Positions 19,142 to 27,818 of a stretch of 64,000 bases of DNA are shown here, in pieces. The position numbers were made by a program, and so were the translations under genes. The stretch comes from Bacillota bacterium. Lineage in GTDB: Bacteria > Bacillota > Clostridia > Acetivibrionales > DSM-1351. The notes below the pieces were generated by a model. It was not told the DNA's origin and did no database searches. It was given only the letters and a program-made list of their open reading frames with translations. The stretch covers positions 1-64,000 of the forward strand of contig JAEZRV010000080.1 in assembly GCA_023444055.1 (NCBI GenBank), given 5' to 3'. Each line of letters starts with the position of its first letter. The stretch's first letter is position 1.

Positions 19142-19251
19142 TTTAGAAACTGCTTCTGCTCTTGATAACAAAAGGCATTATTAACTCTGAATCTGACTTG
19201 CAATTTGACAATCGAAGCAATAGCCTCTATGTCTGTCCAGTTTTCTCTAAG

Positions 19252-21435
19252 TTATACTGCACTTTCTCCTGGAAAAGTAGTGATAATACCAAGTAAGTAC
19301 TGCTTCATCAACGCAAAATCAATTGCATCAATTGTTCCGCTTGCATCCAAATCAGCCAAGCTAGTTTTTTCAATTGTTTCTGTTCCTAAAAGATGCTTCT
19401 TTATCAGCATTAAATCTATTGCATCTATTGACTTATCCGAATTTATATCACCTAATTTACCTGTTGAAATCTCTCCTCCAGTAAATTTAAACCAGTCTAA
19501 ATTCATTAAATATCCACTTTCTCCGGTAAATTTCACGTATAAGTCATGTTTTCCAGTTGCACCGCTAACACTACATTTTGCATCAGCAAAAGTCTTCCAC
19601 CCGCCTGTACCTGAAACAGCACAAGTCCCTATTAATGTTCCGGCTAGACTATCCAAATGAAGTTCTATATTTCCACCGCTAGTCTCACTACCTGCACTAG
19701 CCTGAAAACTTGTAGCCCCATTTCCAAAATCTACATTTTTAAATACAAGATAATCACCGTTTTCTATGTAACCAATATTCTGTCCACCACCAGTAGTATT
19801 GTCTTCAGTTTGTGTTCCAGACTGTGTATAGAAGTTTTCTGCTTCAATCTGTGTAAAAGCTGATATTGGCTCTGGCTCAGGAGCATTAGGACCCGGCTCA
19901 TCATTTAATCTGAACCAGTCAACATCCATATAACCTGTACTTGCATTAGGACTGAAGTTCATAATAGCATATTGTTCTCCTTGGAAGGTACCGTACTGCC
20001 AATCAAAGCCCATTGTTATAGCTGTTCCAAGCTGCTGCCAGTTTTTAGTGTCATCCTTCCAGTAGAATGTTGCTTTTTTAGTACCCATATCCATTTGTAT
20101 TCTTAAATATAAAATATTTGATGTTATATTTGTAGCCGTACCTTTAACTACTTCTTCTTCAGTCATTATTATCTTCCTTGGGCTTCCTGTTACAGCAATA
20201 TAACCACGTGGATCACCTAGCATACCTAATCCGCCGATATCGCTTGGTTGCATTTTACTGCAATCTATTTTGATTGTAGCTGTGCTTATCAAACCCTGAC
20301 CTTTTTGAGTTAAGCTATTTCTTGCCTTCCAGAAATCAGAGGCAGTAGTAGCATTTAATCTAAGACTTGTTCCAGTTAAAGACCATTTTGTATTATCAGG
20401 ATTATGATTCCACATCCATTGAAGTCCCAATTTACCATCATTAAATTCATCCGATGCTTGTGGCATCTTAATTGCCTTATTTTGAATAGGCTTTGTATAT
20501 GTATTTTCAACCTGACCTAAGTGACCCTCTCTACCAAACATAGGCCAGCCATTCTGCCAAGTAATAGGACATATTCTGGTCATACGACCTGGTGCGCCGT
20601 CATCCTGATGAAGATATCCCCAGTAGCTTCCATCTGGCAAATCAACTATACCACCTTGGTGTCCACCTTTTCCTGCTGTACACAAAGTAGTGGTTTCGCC
20701 ATATGGTCCCCAAACACTTGATGCTCGTGAGCATACTAAGCTACGTGCTGGAACGGCGTTAAATAAATAATATTTTCCGTTTACCTTAGTTATATGTGAT
20801 CCTTCAATATTACCATAAGTACAAATTGTTCTTGACGATCCAACTGTACCGCTTAAATCAGGTTTCAGCTGTATCATGCTGATTTGCTTCTCATAAGCCC
20901 CTCCATATGCAATATATGGAGTACCATCAGTATCAATAAATATACATGGATCAAAATAGCTAGCACCTAAGTTATAGTATTTCCATGTACCACTTACATC
21001 CTTTGAATAATAAATACGAGCTCCTGAACCATCATTCAAATTAACAATTACATAAAATGTGCCGTCCTTATACGCTATTGATGGTGCAAAACATCCAGCA
21101 GCATATTTAGTTGTACCATTGGTCATGTTGTAAGCGTCAGACAATTTGTCTATGCAATGACCAGCAATTTCCCAGTTAACCAAATCTTCTGATTTACAAA
21201 TAACAAGACCTGGTGAATTAACAAAAGTAGAAGATGCTAAATAAAAATAATTGCCAACCCTAATCATACTTGGATCAGGATAGTCCGCATACATCACTGG
21301 GTTAGTAAAAGTACCATCTCCCTTGTCAGGCTGCCATGCAAACACAGTAGACATTTGTGTAAGCATCATACACATAACTAAAAAAAATACAAATGCAGTT
21401 TTTACTCCAAAACTCCTTTTAGAATTATTTATCAT
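19252..21435 (-). CDS. Secreted GH43 beta-xylosidase/arabinofuranosidase with C2 beta domain, CBM6 and dockerin
   Basis: First gene of the cluster in transcription order. The 727 residues hold a signal peptide (1-33), a GH43 propeller with Asp54 (DYPDPSM), Asp162 (YFDPCIF) and Glu211 (GNIEGSHI), then a concanavalin-like C-terminal domain typical of GH43 beta-xylosidases (about 330-530). A CBM6 (about 545-660) and a dockerin with GDINSDKSIDAIDLMLIKK and ADLDASGTIDAIDFALMKQ follow. The ribosome site is a G-run (AAGGGGGGG) 8 nt before the ATG. The extra beta domain makes it the likeliest exo-acting xylosidase of the three GH43s, but sequence alone does not separate xylosidase from arabinofuranosidase. 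Confidence 0.92.
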   Translation of the reverse strand: MINNSKRSFGVKTAFVFFLVMCMMLTQMSTVFAWQPDKGDGTFTNPVMYADYPDPSMIRVGNYFYLASSTFVNSPGLVICKSEDLVNWEIAGHCIDKLSDAYNMTNGTTKYAAGCFAPSIAYKDGTFYVIVNLNDGSGARIYYSKDVSGTWKYYNLGASYFDPCIFIDTDGTPYIAYGGAYEKQISMIQLKPDLSGTVGSSRTICTYGNIEGSHITKVNGKYYLFNAVPARSLVCSRASSVWGPYGETTTLCTAGKGGHQGGIVDLPDGSYWGYLHQDDGAPGRMTRICPITWQNGWPMFGREGHLGQVENTYTKPIQNKAIKMPQASDEFNDGKLGLQWMWNHNPDNTKWSLTGTSLRLNATTASDFWKARNSLTQKGQGLISTATIKIDCSKMQPSDIGGLGMLGDPRGYIAVTGSPRKIIMTEEEVVKGTATNITSNILYLRIQMDMGTKKATFYWKDDTKNWQQLGTAITMGFDWQYGTFQGEQYAIMNFSPNASTGYMDVDWFRLNDEPGPNAPEPEPISAFTQIEAENFYTQSGTQTEDNTTGGGQNIGYIENGDYLVFKNVDFGNGATSFQASAGSETSGGNIELHLDSLAGTLIGTCAVSGTGGWKTFADAKCSVSGATGKHDLYVKFTGESGYLMNLDWFKFTGGEISTGKLGDINSDKSIDAIDLMLIKKHLLGTETIEKTSLADLDASGTIDAIDFALMKQYLLGIITTFPGESAV

Positions 21436-22381
21436 AATAATTCCCCCCCTTATTTTTTTTGTCTAAGTAATCTGGCTACATTCTTATTGCCTATATTTAT
21501 CAGTAGTTTATAATTCTATTTTTAAATCCCTTAATAACTTAGTCAATAACCAATTATTTTTGCCGATATATAAGTTAGTTGTATCCCATCGACAATATCA
21601 TAACCATAAAAACATAACTACTTACTGTAATCTCCCTTTTATCTCTCCCATCAAGATTACAGGTTCATTCAAAAATTCTAAAATCCAATAATAAACTGCC
21701 ATCTTCTTTAAATATTGACAACATTCTAGTTCTTTAAAAAGTATCTCCCCACATTTTTAAACAACTCTAAGTTACTATTATTTCTTTGCATCACCTACCT
21801 CTGTAATAAATTCTGAAAGTGGTACAATTCTTATAATGAAAATGACATTATTTTTATGTTCAAATTCATGTTTCAGCATTGTACAAACTAGTCAGTAATC
21901 TTTAATTCTCATAGCCTTATTTTATCATGCCTGAATTTAGAGCTGATAACCCTACTTTAATTATAAGAGAAGTGCCTCTTTATATCTACTTACATGTTTT
22001 TACTTTCTAAACCTTTATTTACTTGTTTTTTGGTATATTTTTCTTTTTCTATTTTTAACAACAATTTAATAAAAATCTTTGTTTTGTTTTGTCGAATAAT
22101 AAGAATTGTTTTGTTTTCACAAACAATCAGCTGTTTTCCCACAATTAACCTAGCATCTTCAATGTGATTTAATTTAATATTCCAAGGTCAACTATTAAGA
22201 TTATAAATAATAAAAGGTACTCTACATAATTACAACATAGGGTACCTTGTGTTATTACTAATATTAAGCTGGGTTGTATTTTACATAAACAATATTTGCT
22301 ATACATTTTTTTGATTTTATGTATTCAGAAAAGTAATATAGAGTTAAATAGCATTTTTTCATCTTCAGTATATAGCCTTTA
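21436..22381. promoter_or_regulatory. Long AT-rich leader/control region upstream of the dockerin cluster
   Basis: This stretch of about 950 bp has no convincing gene. It must hold the promoter of the cluster, but I found no minus-strand -35/-10 pair of good quality, as expected for an activator-dependent promoter. Items seen: a second copy of ACCATAAAAACAT at 21603-21615, one TGTCGAA (0A-box-like, could be chance) at 22090-22096, an inverted repeat ATTGTTT...AAACAAT at 22105-22127, and the terminator of the histidine kinase gene at 22214-22248. Confidence 0.6.
22214..22248 (-). terminator. Intrinsic terminator after the histidine kinase gene
   Basis: AAGGTACTCTA (22214-22224) pairs with TAGGGTACCTT (22238-22248), 11 bp with one G-U, loop 13 nt. 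On the minus strand it is followed by TTTTATTATTTAT. It lies about 130 nt past the kinase stop and insulates the dockerin cluster from the signalling operon. Confidence 0.65.
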
Positions 22382-24310
22382 TTACGAAAGAACTTTTTGT
22401 TCTATTCCAAGCGGCAATGACACCTCAGCATGGAAGCCTTTTTCATTGGCATACAGATTAATCACACCTTCGTAAAGCTCCACGGTTTCTAAAACAGAAG
22501 AAATGCCAAGCCCGAAGCCATTTCTCTTGGAAGATAAGTACTTTCCTCCTCTGGTTTTAAGTTCTCCGTCAAAGCTATTGTCCAGAATAAATTCTAGCCG
22601 GTCATCCTGTACACGTCCAGCTATAAAAATTGTTTTATTTCCGGTCTGCTGGCGTTGGCAGGCTTCCACCGCATTCTCCAGCAGGTTTCCCAGAAGACCG
22701 CACAGATCAACAATAGGAAATTTCAGCACTTCGGGAAGCTGGAGCCTTGCTCTGAACTGGATACCGCTGGACTGTGCAAGATTGCTGTAATATTGTACCA
22801 GCGCATCCAACTCGATGTTATCTGTCAGACGACCAAGCCTAGTACCCTCGTTTATCTCCGTTATACCACGGATATAGTTTTCCAATTTGTCACAACATCC
22901 TTCTCCTGCAAGTGTCATCAGTGTGCGGAGATGGTGGCGGAAGTCATGGCGAAGCTTTGCGCTTTCCTCCACCTTCTGGTTCATTTGCCGCAGATGCTCC
23001 ACTTGCATAGTGAGCTGGCGTTTCATCTGGCGCTGTTCCTCAGCATAGACAAGGCTATGCCGGTATCCCATCGCTACATCGTACCACAGCACCACACCGG
23101 TTGCAATCACAAGACTCAAACTGCCCCATTCCTGAAACCAGCCGCTTAAAACAGGCTCATAGCTCGGTAGAAAGCGATCCCAAACAAAAGCACAGGCATA
23201 TATAATATCCGCATAGAGCAGTATTGTCGCTTTTTCTACATTGAGTCGTACCGCCGCCGCCGCAGTAAACAAAAGATAAACGGCAGTAAGCAGCTTGAAG
23301 CCGAAAACTAGATTGGAAAAGGCAAGCATCATCGGCAGTGTCAGTCGAGCGGCAAACAATCCGTAAAGCAGCGCTAGTATGCAGACCACAACTGCAAAAG
23401 CAACACTGCCCATCTGCACATATCTTTTCGTATCACATATGCGATTATGAAGAAGAATTACTAGTAGTGTCACCAGATACCCGCTGACCAGCTCTATTGA
23501 ATACCAGGGCTGGATTGGCAGCGATAAGATACCATGCACCACGCAATAGGAGGTAAACACTGCAGTCGCCAGACACAACAGAAAAAAGAGCCAGATATTG
23601 TTCCTGTTGCGGGTACGAATTGCAAGATAAAAGCTAAAAATAGCAAGCATCAGTGTCACCGTGACCACAATAAGGCAGAGACCGATTCGAACTCCCCGAG
23701 TAGTGTTCAAATTCAGTGGTTCGCCAAATGCAGGAGGATAAACAAGTCCACTGTATATCCATGAGTAGTCACTGACAGCCAGCAAAAGCGTTATTTTGCC
23801 GGAGGCTTCAAAGGTGATCATACGGCATTGGGTCTGATCCTGATATTTTTCCAAATCTGGCTCACCAATCTGAAGTTTCAGCTTATCATCAATGTAAAAC
23901 CGATAGGCGGAATATATCTCCGGTAACTCAATGGAATAGGTGTGCACTTTCTCCGGCAAATACAATGTCAAGGAGTAGCTGGCGCTTCCATGAGGAAATC
24001 GGCGGAAGTCACCCATAACAAAATTGGAGTGCTCACCGATGGACAGGTATTGATAATTGTCACCCTGTTGTCGTAAGCTTTCTGGTGTCAGCAGGCAGTC
24101 CGCATAGTAGCGCCAGCCGTCCCGCAGATAGCGTATGGGAATGTCCGTCCAATCAGCTTCTGAAACATACAGTGTACCGTTAATGGCCTGAGGTTCAACT
24201 TTTGTGTACTTGTTGTCAAAGTAGTATAGGGCGAGAAAAAGCACGGAGGAAAGAACAATTGTTAGAAACAGCGCCAAAGTCCGCTTTAATATAAAATGCT
24301 TTTTATCCAT
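22382..24310 (-). CDS. Membrane GHKL histidine kinase with extracellular and 7TM sensor
   Basis: Sensor kinase expected to phosphorylate the LytTR regulator encoded two genes upstream. Residues 12-30 form a first membrane helix. About 45-200 is an extracytoplasmic beta-rich domain of the 7TMR-DISM kind. About seven membrane helices follow between 207 and 412. After a coiled segment the dimerisation helix carries His455 in LRHDFRHH, the usual phospho-acceptor motif of AgrC/LytS-like kinases. The ATPase domain has the N box around Asn546 (LLENAVEAC) and the G box NGFGLGIS. The start overlaps the upstream surface-protein gene by 8 nt. Base composition is clearly higher in GC than the dockerin genes. 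The ligand is unknown; the extracellular domain and the co-encoded surface protein suggest a carbohydrate or cell-wall signal. Confidence 0.9.
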   Translation of the reverse strand: MDKKHFILKRTLALFLTIVLSSVLFLALYYFDNKYTKVEPQAINGTLYVSEADWTDIPIRYLRDGWRYYADCLLTPESLRQQGDNYQYLSIGEHSNFVMGDFRRFPHGSASYSLTLYLPEKVHTYSIELPEIYSAYRFYIDDKLKLQIGEPDLEKYQDQTQCRMITFEASGKITLLLAVSDYSWIYSGLVYPPAFGEPLNLNTTRGVRIGLCLIVVTVTLMLAIFSFYLAIRTRNRNNIWLFFLLCLATAVFTSYCVVHGILSLPIQPWYSIELVSGYLVTLLVILLHNRICDTKRYVQMGSVAFAVVVCILALLYGLFAARLTLPMMLAFSNLVFGFKLLTAVYLLFTAAAAVRLNVEKATILLYADIIYACAFVWDRFLPSYEPVLSGWFQEWGSLSLVIATGVVLWYDVAMGYRHSLVYAEEQRQMKRQLTMQVEHLRQMNQKVEESAKLRHDFRHHLRTLMTLAGEGCCDKLENYIRGITEINEGTRLGRLTDNIELDALVQYYSNLAQSSGIQFRARLQLPEVLKFPIVDLCGLLGNLLENAVEACQRQQTGNKTIFIAGRVQDDRLEFILDNSFDGELKTRGGKYLSSKRNGFGLGISSVLETVELYEGVINLYANEKGFHAEVSLPLGIEQKVLS

Positions 24311-26462
24311 GTCGTTTCCTCCAGAAAAATGTAAGCCCTCCTACAGCCAGAATCAGCACGCCTGATACGGGAAGCAATGGCGACATTTCTTTTTGTTTTC
24401 CCTGTGAATTTGACATTTCCAATAACCGATAGGTTCCTGCTGTATCTACTATAAAGCGCAGAAGCTGTCCGTCATAGGAAGCATCTTTAATTTGTTCGCC
24501 CTCTTCATTCTGGACAATTATATCCGCATTTTCCGACTGCGGCACATATCGAACCCGCAATACCGTTCCCATCAGATCCGTAACTGGTTTACCGGAGACC
24601 TCTACTGCGAGTATAATTTTATTACTCTCAGGTTGTTTCAGCATTACGGATAGGGTATCAGAATCCGATAGGTTCAACGCTAAAAGCAGGTCACTTGGAA
24701 TGCTGACGGTCAAACCACCAGACCCGAACACGACATTTTTTTCAGCTTTGCAGAGATCCCGTAAACGCAGACCAGAAATGACAGTTTGAGTCGGAGAATA
24801 GGCTTCTGTAAGAACTTCAGGTTTCTGATATTCTGGAATTTTCTCTTGCGGTATATCGTTATCTTTTGGTATTGGATTTAGCACTGTTTTGGCGATATCC
24901 TCTTGCTTGGACACTTCATAAATCTTTGGCTCAGACGAAGTACCCTCTACTTTATTTGAAAAGAAGACATCTGTGTACACTGGTACCGCTGAATCCTTTA
25001 TAGGGATATGGGTCCCTGTCGCTGGTTTATCTGTAACTAAGTTCTGATTCGGTAAATTGTCATCGCTGCTATTATTTCCATTGTTTTGAATGCCATTGGA
25101 TTCCTGCGGATCAGTTATAATCAGCTGGGGTTCACCTGCTGAGGAATCACTTCCCCCTTTAGGCACATTTGAACCTAACGATGAGTTTTCCTTATCAGGC
25201 ATATTGTTACCACCGCTAGGGTTGTTCTCCCCATGAGAATCAGTTGGTATCTTCGGAGGGGGTAAATCAACTGGCTGTGTGCCTGCCCCAGAACCGCCGC
25301 CAGTTACATCGCCGCCATCTCTGTCACCACCTGAATAATCAACGATAGTGAGCTCTCCGTCATATTGAAAGGACAGTACACCGGTCTGCCCCCCAGGATA
25401 GGTCACCTTAAGCTCATAATTGCTTCCTTTTTTAAGAACTCTCTGAGAAAGCTGAAAATCCTGTGTAGTAAAGCAGAAGCCGTCGTTTAATCTTGACCAT
25501 TCCCCGCCATCATGTCGCAGCCATACTGCAAACTCATCGAGCTGTTCCTGCTGCTCTGCCGAAAGTATCCACGGAAAATGCAGGAATCCGCGTCCAGATA
25601 CACAGCAGTTGATATCAGGCTCTCCAGACGTTTGAATAGAAACCGCGCACAGTTGCCGAGGCATAGAAACGTCTTTTGCCAGAGTATATTCAGTTCCAAG
25701 GTCGGGGGATGTCCAAGCATAGTACACACCAGGCGTAACGGTATTCACAGCATCAAAAGACCATTCACCCGATATCAGGTCAGAGAAATTGCCATCTGCG
25801 TCATAGCCGGTAAAACCCGCAATAACCTCAGCAAACCAATCGGCAAGCTTATCCTGTGAAGTTCCAACGGCAAATGCAACTGCATCCGTCCGATATGGCT
25901 CATCAAAACTTGTCAGTGTGATAGCTGACGGTGATACGTTAATTACTGGAGTAATTACTTGTACCAAAATGGAGACTGTGTTCTCCAAACCCTCCAAGAG
26001 TGTCGCTCCCTCAGGAACGGAAATTCTTCCGACAACAGTGTAATTGCCAGGTGTCTCCGCATCCACTGTGCTGAAATCCCATGTAACAGTCATCGAAATC
26101 GCATAGGAAGTTTCGTCCTTCTCCACTGTGCCAGAAATGATGGCGGAATCAAGAGCATTATGTAACCGTGTAAATTCAGTATCACTGCAATCCATGTTGA
26201 TAACAACCCCAAAAGCAGCTGGAGTAGTAAAGGAAATGATGCTGCCGGTATAGTCATATCCATTAGGAACTTCACTGTCTTTGGTTCCGTTTGGTAGAGC
26301 ATTACTTCTTGCTATACGGGATACAATATCGGAATCAGAGTCACTTCCTAAATCAGTATCTGCAAAAGCAGATACTATCGGTTCTTTTGCCTCAAGTACA
26401 GATGGCGCAAGTATTCCATAAACTACCAGTAAAATTAAAATTATTGAAATTATCCGTTTCAT
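24303..26462 (-). CDS. Surface protein with Ig-like domains and LPVSG-type anchor, in a two-component operon
   Basis: A 719-residue exported protein with no confident family. A signal peptide (about 1-28) is followed by two beta domains that contain the WDFSTVDAETPGNYTV and WSFDAVNTVTPGVYYA motifs of bacterial Ig-like folds. A third beta region (about 270-375) and a long Gly/Pro/Asn/Ser linker (about 380-500) come next. The C-terminal beta domain (about 580-685) resembles the pre-SLH domain of the large protein at 28167-33344. The tail is LPVSG (about 697-701), a hydrophobic helix and WRKRHG, the layout of a sortase substrate with Ser in place of Thr; a plain membrane anchor is the alternative. 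Four-nt overlap (ATGA) with the regulator gene and eight-nt overlap with the kinase gene suggest a co-regulated sensory partner. Confidence 0.8.
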   Translation of the reverse strand: MKRIISIILILLVVYGILAPSVLEAKEPIVSAFADTDLGSDSDSDIVSRIARSNALPNGTKDSEVPNGYDYTGSIISFTTPAAFGVVINMDCSDTEFTRLHNALDSAIISGTVEKDETSYAISMTVTWDFSTVDAETPGNYTVVGRISVPEGATLLEGLENTVSILVQVITPVINVSPSAITLTSFDEPYRTDAVAFAVGTSQDKLADWFAEVIAGFTGYDADGNFSDLISGEWSFDAVNTVTPGVYYAWTSPDLGTEYTLAKDVSMPRQLCAVSIQTSGEPDINCCVSGRGFLHFPWILSAEQQEQLDEFAVWLRHDGGEWSRLNDGFCFTTQDFQLSQRVLKKGSNYELKVTYPGGQTGVLSFQYDGELTIVDYSGGDRDGGDVTGGGSGAGTQPVDLPPPKIPTDSHGENNPSGGNNMPDKENSSLGSNVPKGGSDSSAGEPQLIITDPQESNGIQNNGNNSSDDNLPNQNLVTDKPATGTHIPIKDSAVPVYTDVFFSNKVEGTSSEPKIYEVSKQEDIAKTVLNPIPKDNDIPQEKIPEYQKPEVLTEAYSPTQTVISGLRLRDLCKAEKNVVFGSGGLTVSIPSDLLLALNLSDSDTLSVMLKQPESNKIILAVEVSGKPVTDLMGTVLRVRYVPQSENADIIVQNEEGEQIKDASYDGQLLRFIVDTAGTYRLLEMSNSQGKQKEMSPLLPVSGVLILAVGGLTFFWRKRHG

Positions 26463-27184
26463 ATTCCACCCCCCCGTAAAGAACCAGCCGAGAGACTAAG
26501 ACGCTTCTGTTGTACCTGCCTATACAAACGCCTGCTGACCGGTAGTTGCTCCCCATTTCTCAGTATGAGATAATTGTCTCCAAGCTCCCGTACCTCATTT
26601 AAGTTGACTACAATGCCCTTAAAGCAGGACAAAAACTGCGGATAGACTGTCAGCTGTCCAGAAAGCTCCAAGAAGCTACCTGATACCGGAGCAAAGCAGT
26701 CCTTTAAATGAATATATGCTGAGCGATTCTGATAATCGGCATAAAGAATACGGTTAACGGCAATTTCCAGTGGCTGATTTCTTGAAATAACTGTAATGGA
26801 GGGACAGCTCTGCGACTCTGCAATTTTACAGTAGTGTAGTGCCCTAGAGAGCTTTTCCAATGTGGCTGGCTTTATTATGTAATCCGCTGCGCGGACATCG
26901 TAGCTTTTTACACCGAATTCGGAGCTAGTTGTAAGGAAAATAATATTGACATTCTCGTCTAGCTGTCTCAGCTCAAGCGCACGATCCACCCCATTTTCAT
27001 TGTTTAGAAAAATATCCATAAAAACAACATCATAGCTACCTGGTATATAATCACTCAGCAGTTCCCTTCCGCTACTAAATTCTTTTATATATATCGTCTG
27101 ATTCTGTTCGTTTTCATATAGTCTTAAAAGGCTTCTGAGTATTTCCCACTCATTAGCTATATCATCTACAATTGCTACCTTCAT
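26459..27184 (-). CDS. LytTR-family response regulator
   Basis: A 241-residue DNA-binding regulator. The receiver domain is complete: Asp7/Asp8 acidic pocket, Asp57 phospho-site (VVFMDIF), Thr85 and Lys105 (IIKP). A LytTR domain (about 140-236) follows, with the typical RILYADYQNRSAYIHLKD opening and the VNLNEVREL and PVSRRLY motifs. Its ATG has GAGGGA 7 nt upstream. The kinase encoded by the third gene of the operon is the obvious partner. LytTR proteins bind direct repeats about two helical turns apart, and the divergent region just upstream (27252-27300) contains three such repeats, so autoregulation and control of the divergent surface-protein operon are likely. Confidence 0.93.
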   Translation of the reverse strand: MKVAIVDDIANEWEILRSLLRLYENEQNQTIYIKEFSSGRELLSDYIPGSYDVVFMDIFLNNENGVDRALELRQLDENVNIIFLTTSSEFGVKSYDVRAADYIIKPATLEKLSRALHYCKIAESQSCPSITVISRNQPLEIAVNRILYADYQNRSAYIHLKDCFAPVSGSFLELSGQLTVYPQFLSCFKGIVVNLNEVRELGDNYLILRNGEQLPVSRRLYRQVQQKRLSLSAGSLRGGGI

Positions 27185-27221
27185 TTTAAATCCCTCATTT
27201 GTATACTATAATCCATTCAAC

Positions 27222-27250
27222 ATTATACCATTAAATATTGAGAAAAGCTT
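27222..27250 (-). promoter_or_regulatory. Putative promoter of the response-regulator operon
   Basis: TATAAT on the minus strand at 27222-27227 is a perfect -10, while the -35 position (around 27245-27250, AAGCTT) is poor. A weak -35 with the direct repeats immediately upstream is the pattern of an activator-dependent promoter. Confidence 0.5.
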
Positions 27251-27251
27251 G

Positions 27252-27300
27252 ACCGATTGCGCAGATTTTCTACCGCTTGTGCAGTTTTAAGACCGCTTGT
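27252..27300. promoter_or_regulatory. Three 9-bp direct repeats at 20-bp period (putative LytTR operator)
   Basis: ACCGATTGC (27252), ACCGCTTGT (27272) and ACCGCTTGT (27292) start exactly 20 bp apart. Two copies match eight of nine positions of the AgrA/LytTR half-site as I remember it, [TA][AC][CA]GTTN[AG][TG]. They sit between the promoters of the regulator operon and of the divergent surface-protein operon. Confidence 0.7.
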
Positions 27301-27310
27301 TCATAAAATA

Positions 27311-27339
27311 TTGATACCTATTTAACAAAATGCTACCTT
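27311..27339 (+). promoter_or_regulatory. Putative promoter of the receiver-like/SLH operon
   Basis: TTGATA (27311-27316), a 17-bp spacer and TACCTT (27334-27339) preceded by TGC (an extended -10). It begins 11 bp after the last direct repeat and about 80 bp before the first start codon. Confidence 0.45.
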
Positions 27340-27416
27340 AATTAAAGCTACTGAACTTCTGATGAAGAGGCTTGGTAGTTGTTTTTAAGTTTTCTATTAG
27401 AAAAGGGGGAGTCTAC

Positions 27417-27818
27417 GTGAATGTTGCATTGTGCGCAGCATTTCTGGAAGAGGATATCTGGGTAAACCGTCTTGTAACAGCTGCTTTCCCACAGAAGCTT
27501 GAACTCACAGAATGTAACAGCGCTAGGGCACTTTTGCCCTTGCTGGAGCTGAAGCCTTTTTCACTACTGGTCATTGTATTAAATGGTGTGGCTGGACTGG
27601 AGGCGGTGCGACAGCTTCGGGACAAAGCACCAGATGTGCCCCTTCTGTGGATTTCCGACGAGGATTACAGCCTGTTCGGCTATCAGTACCGTGCCACATA
27701 TTTTTTACAAGAACCAGTATCTGATACAGAGTTGCAAATGGCAGTAACAGGATGTCTGCGACATGGAGAGGAGAGAATACAAAATGGCAAAAACCATTGC
27801 GCTGTGCGGTGTCAATGA
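27417..27818 (+). CDS. Stand-alone degenerate receiver-like protein 1
   Basis: A 133-residue protein with the size and alternating strand/helix pattern of a CheY-type receiver and no output domain. The strand that should carry the phospho-acceptor reads SLLVIVLNGVAGLEAV: counting back from the conserved GLE, the Asp position is Val. The Lys position is Glu (FLQEPVS), and the acidic pocket after strand one is not canonical. It should therefore not be phosphorylated. I use GTG at 27417 because GGGGGA lies about 6 nt upstream; an upstream in-frame ATG has no such site. It overlaps the next gene by 35 nt. A role as a phosphorylation-independent binding or decoy partner is inference. GC content is visibly high. 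Confidence 0.7.
   Translation: MNVALCAAFLEEDIWVNRLVTAAFPQKLELTECNSARALLPLLELKPFSLLVIVLNGVAGLEAVRQLRDKAPDVPLLWISDEDYSLFGYQYRATYFLQEPVSDTELQMAVTGCLRHGEERIQNGKNHCAVRCQ

Noticed and set aside
22090..22096. Single TGTCGAA (0A box) in the leader of the dockerin cluster
   Set aside because: A lone 7-mer core is expected several times by chance in 64 kb of AT-rich DNA; no second copy or nearby promoter supports it.
21436..22381. Promoter of the dockerin cluster
   Set aside because: Several candidate hexamers were tried on the minus strand, but none had acceptable -35, -10 and spacing together, so no position is claimed.
22382..27184. Two-component system as the direct regulator of the adjacent dockerin cluster
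   Set aside because: The regulator is LytTR type and its putative repeats occur only in its own divergent promoter; a terminator separates the operon from the cluster. From memory the R. cellulolyticum cluster is controlled by a different (XydS/XydR) pair.
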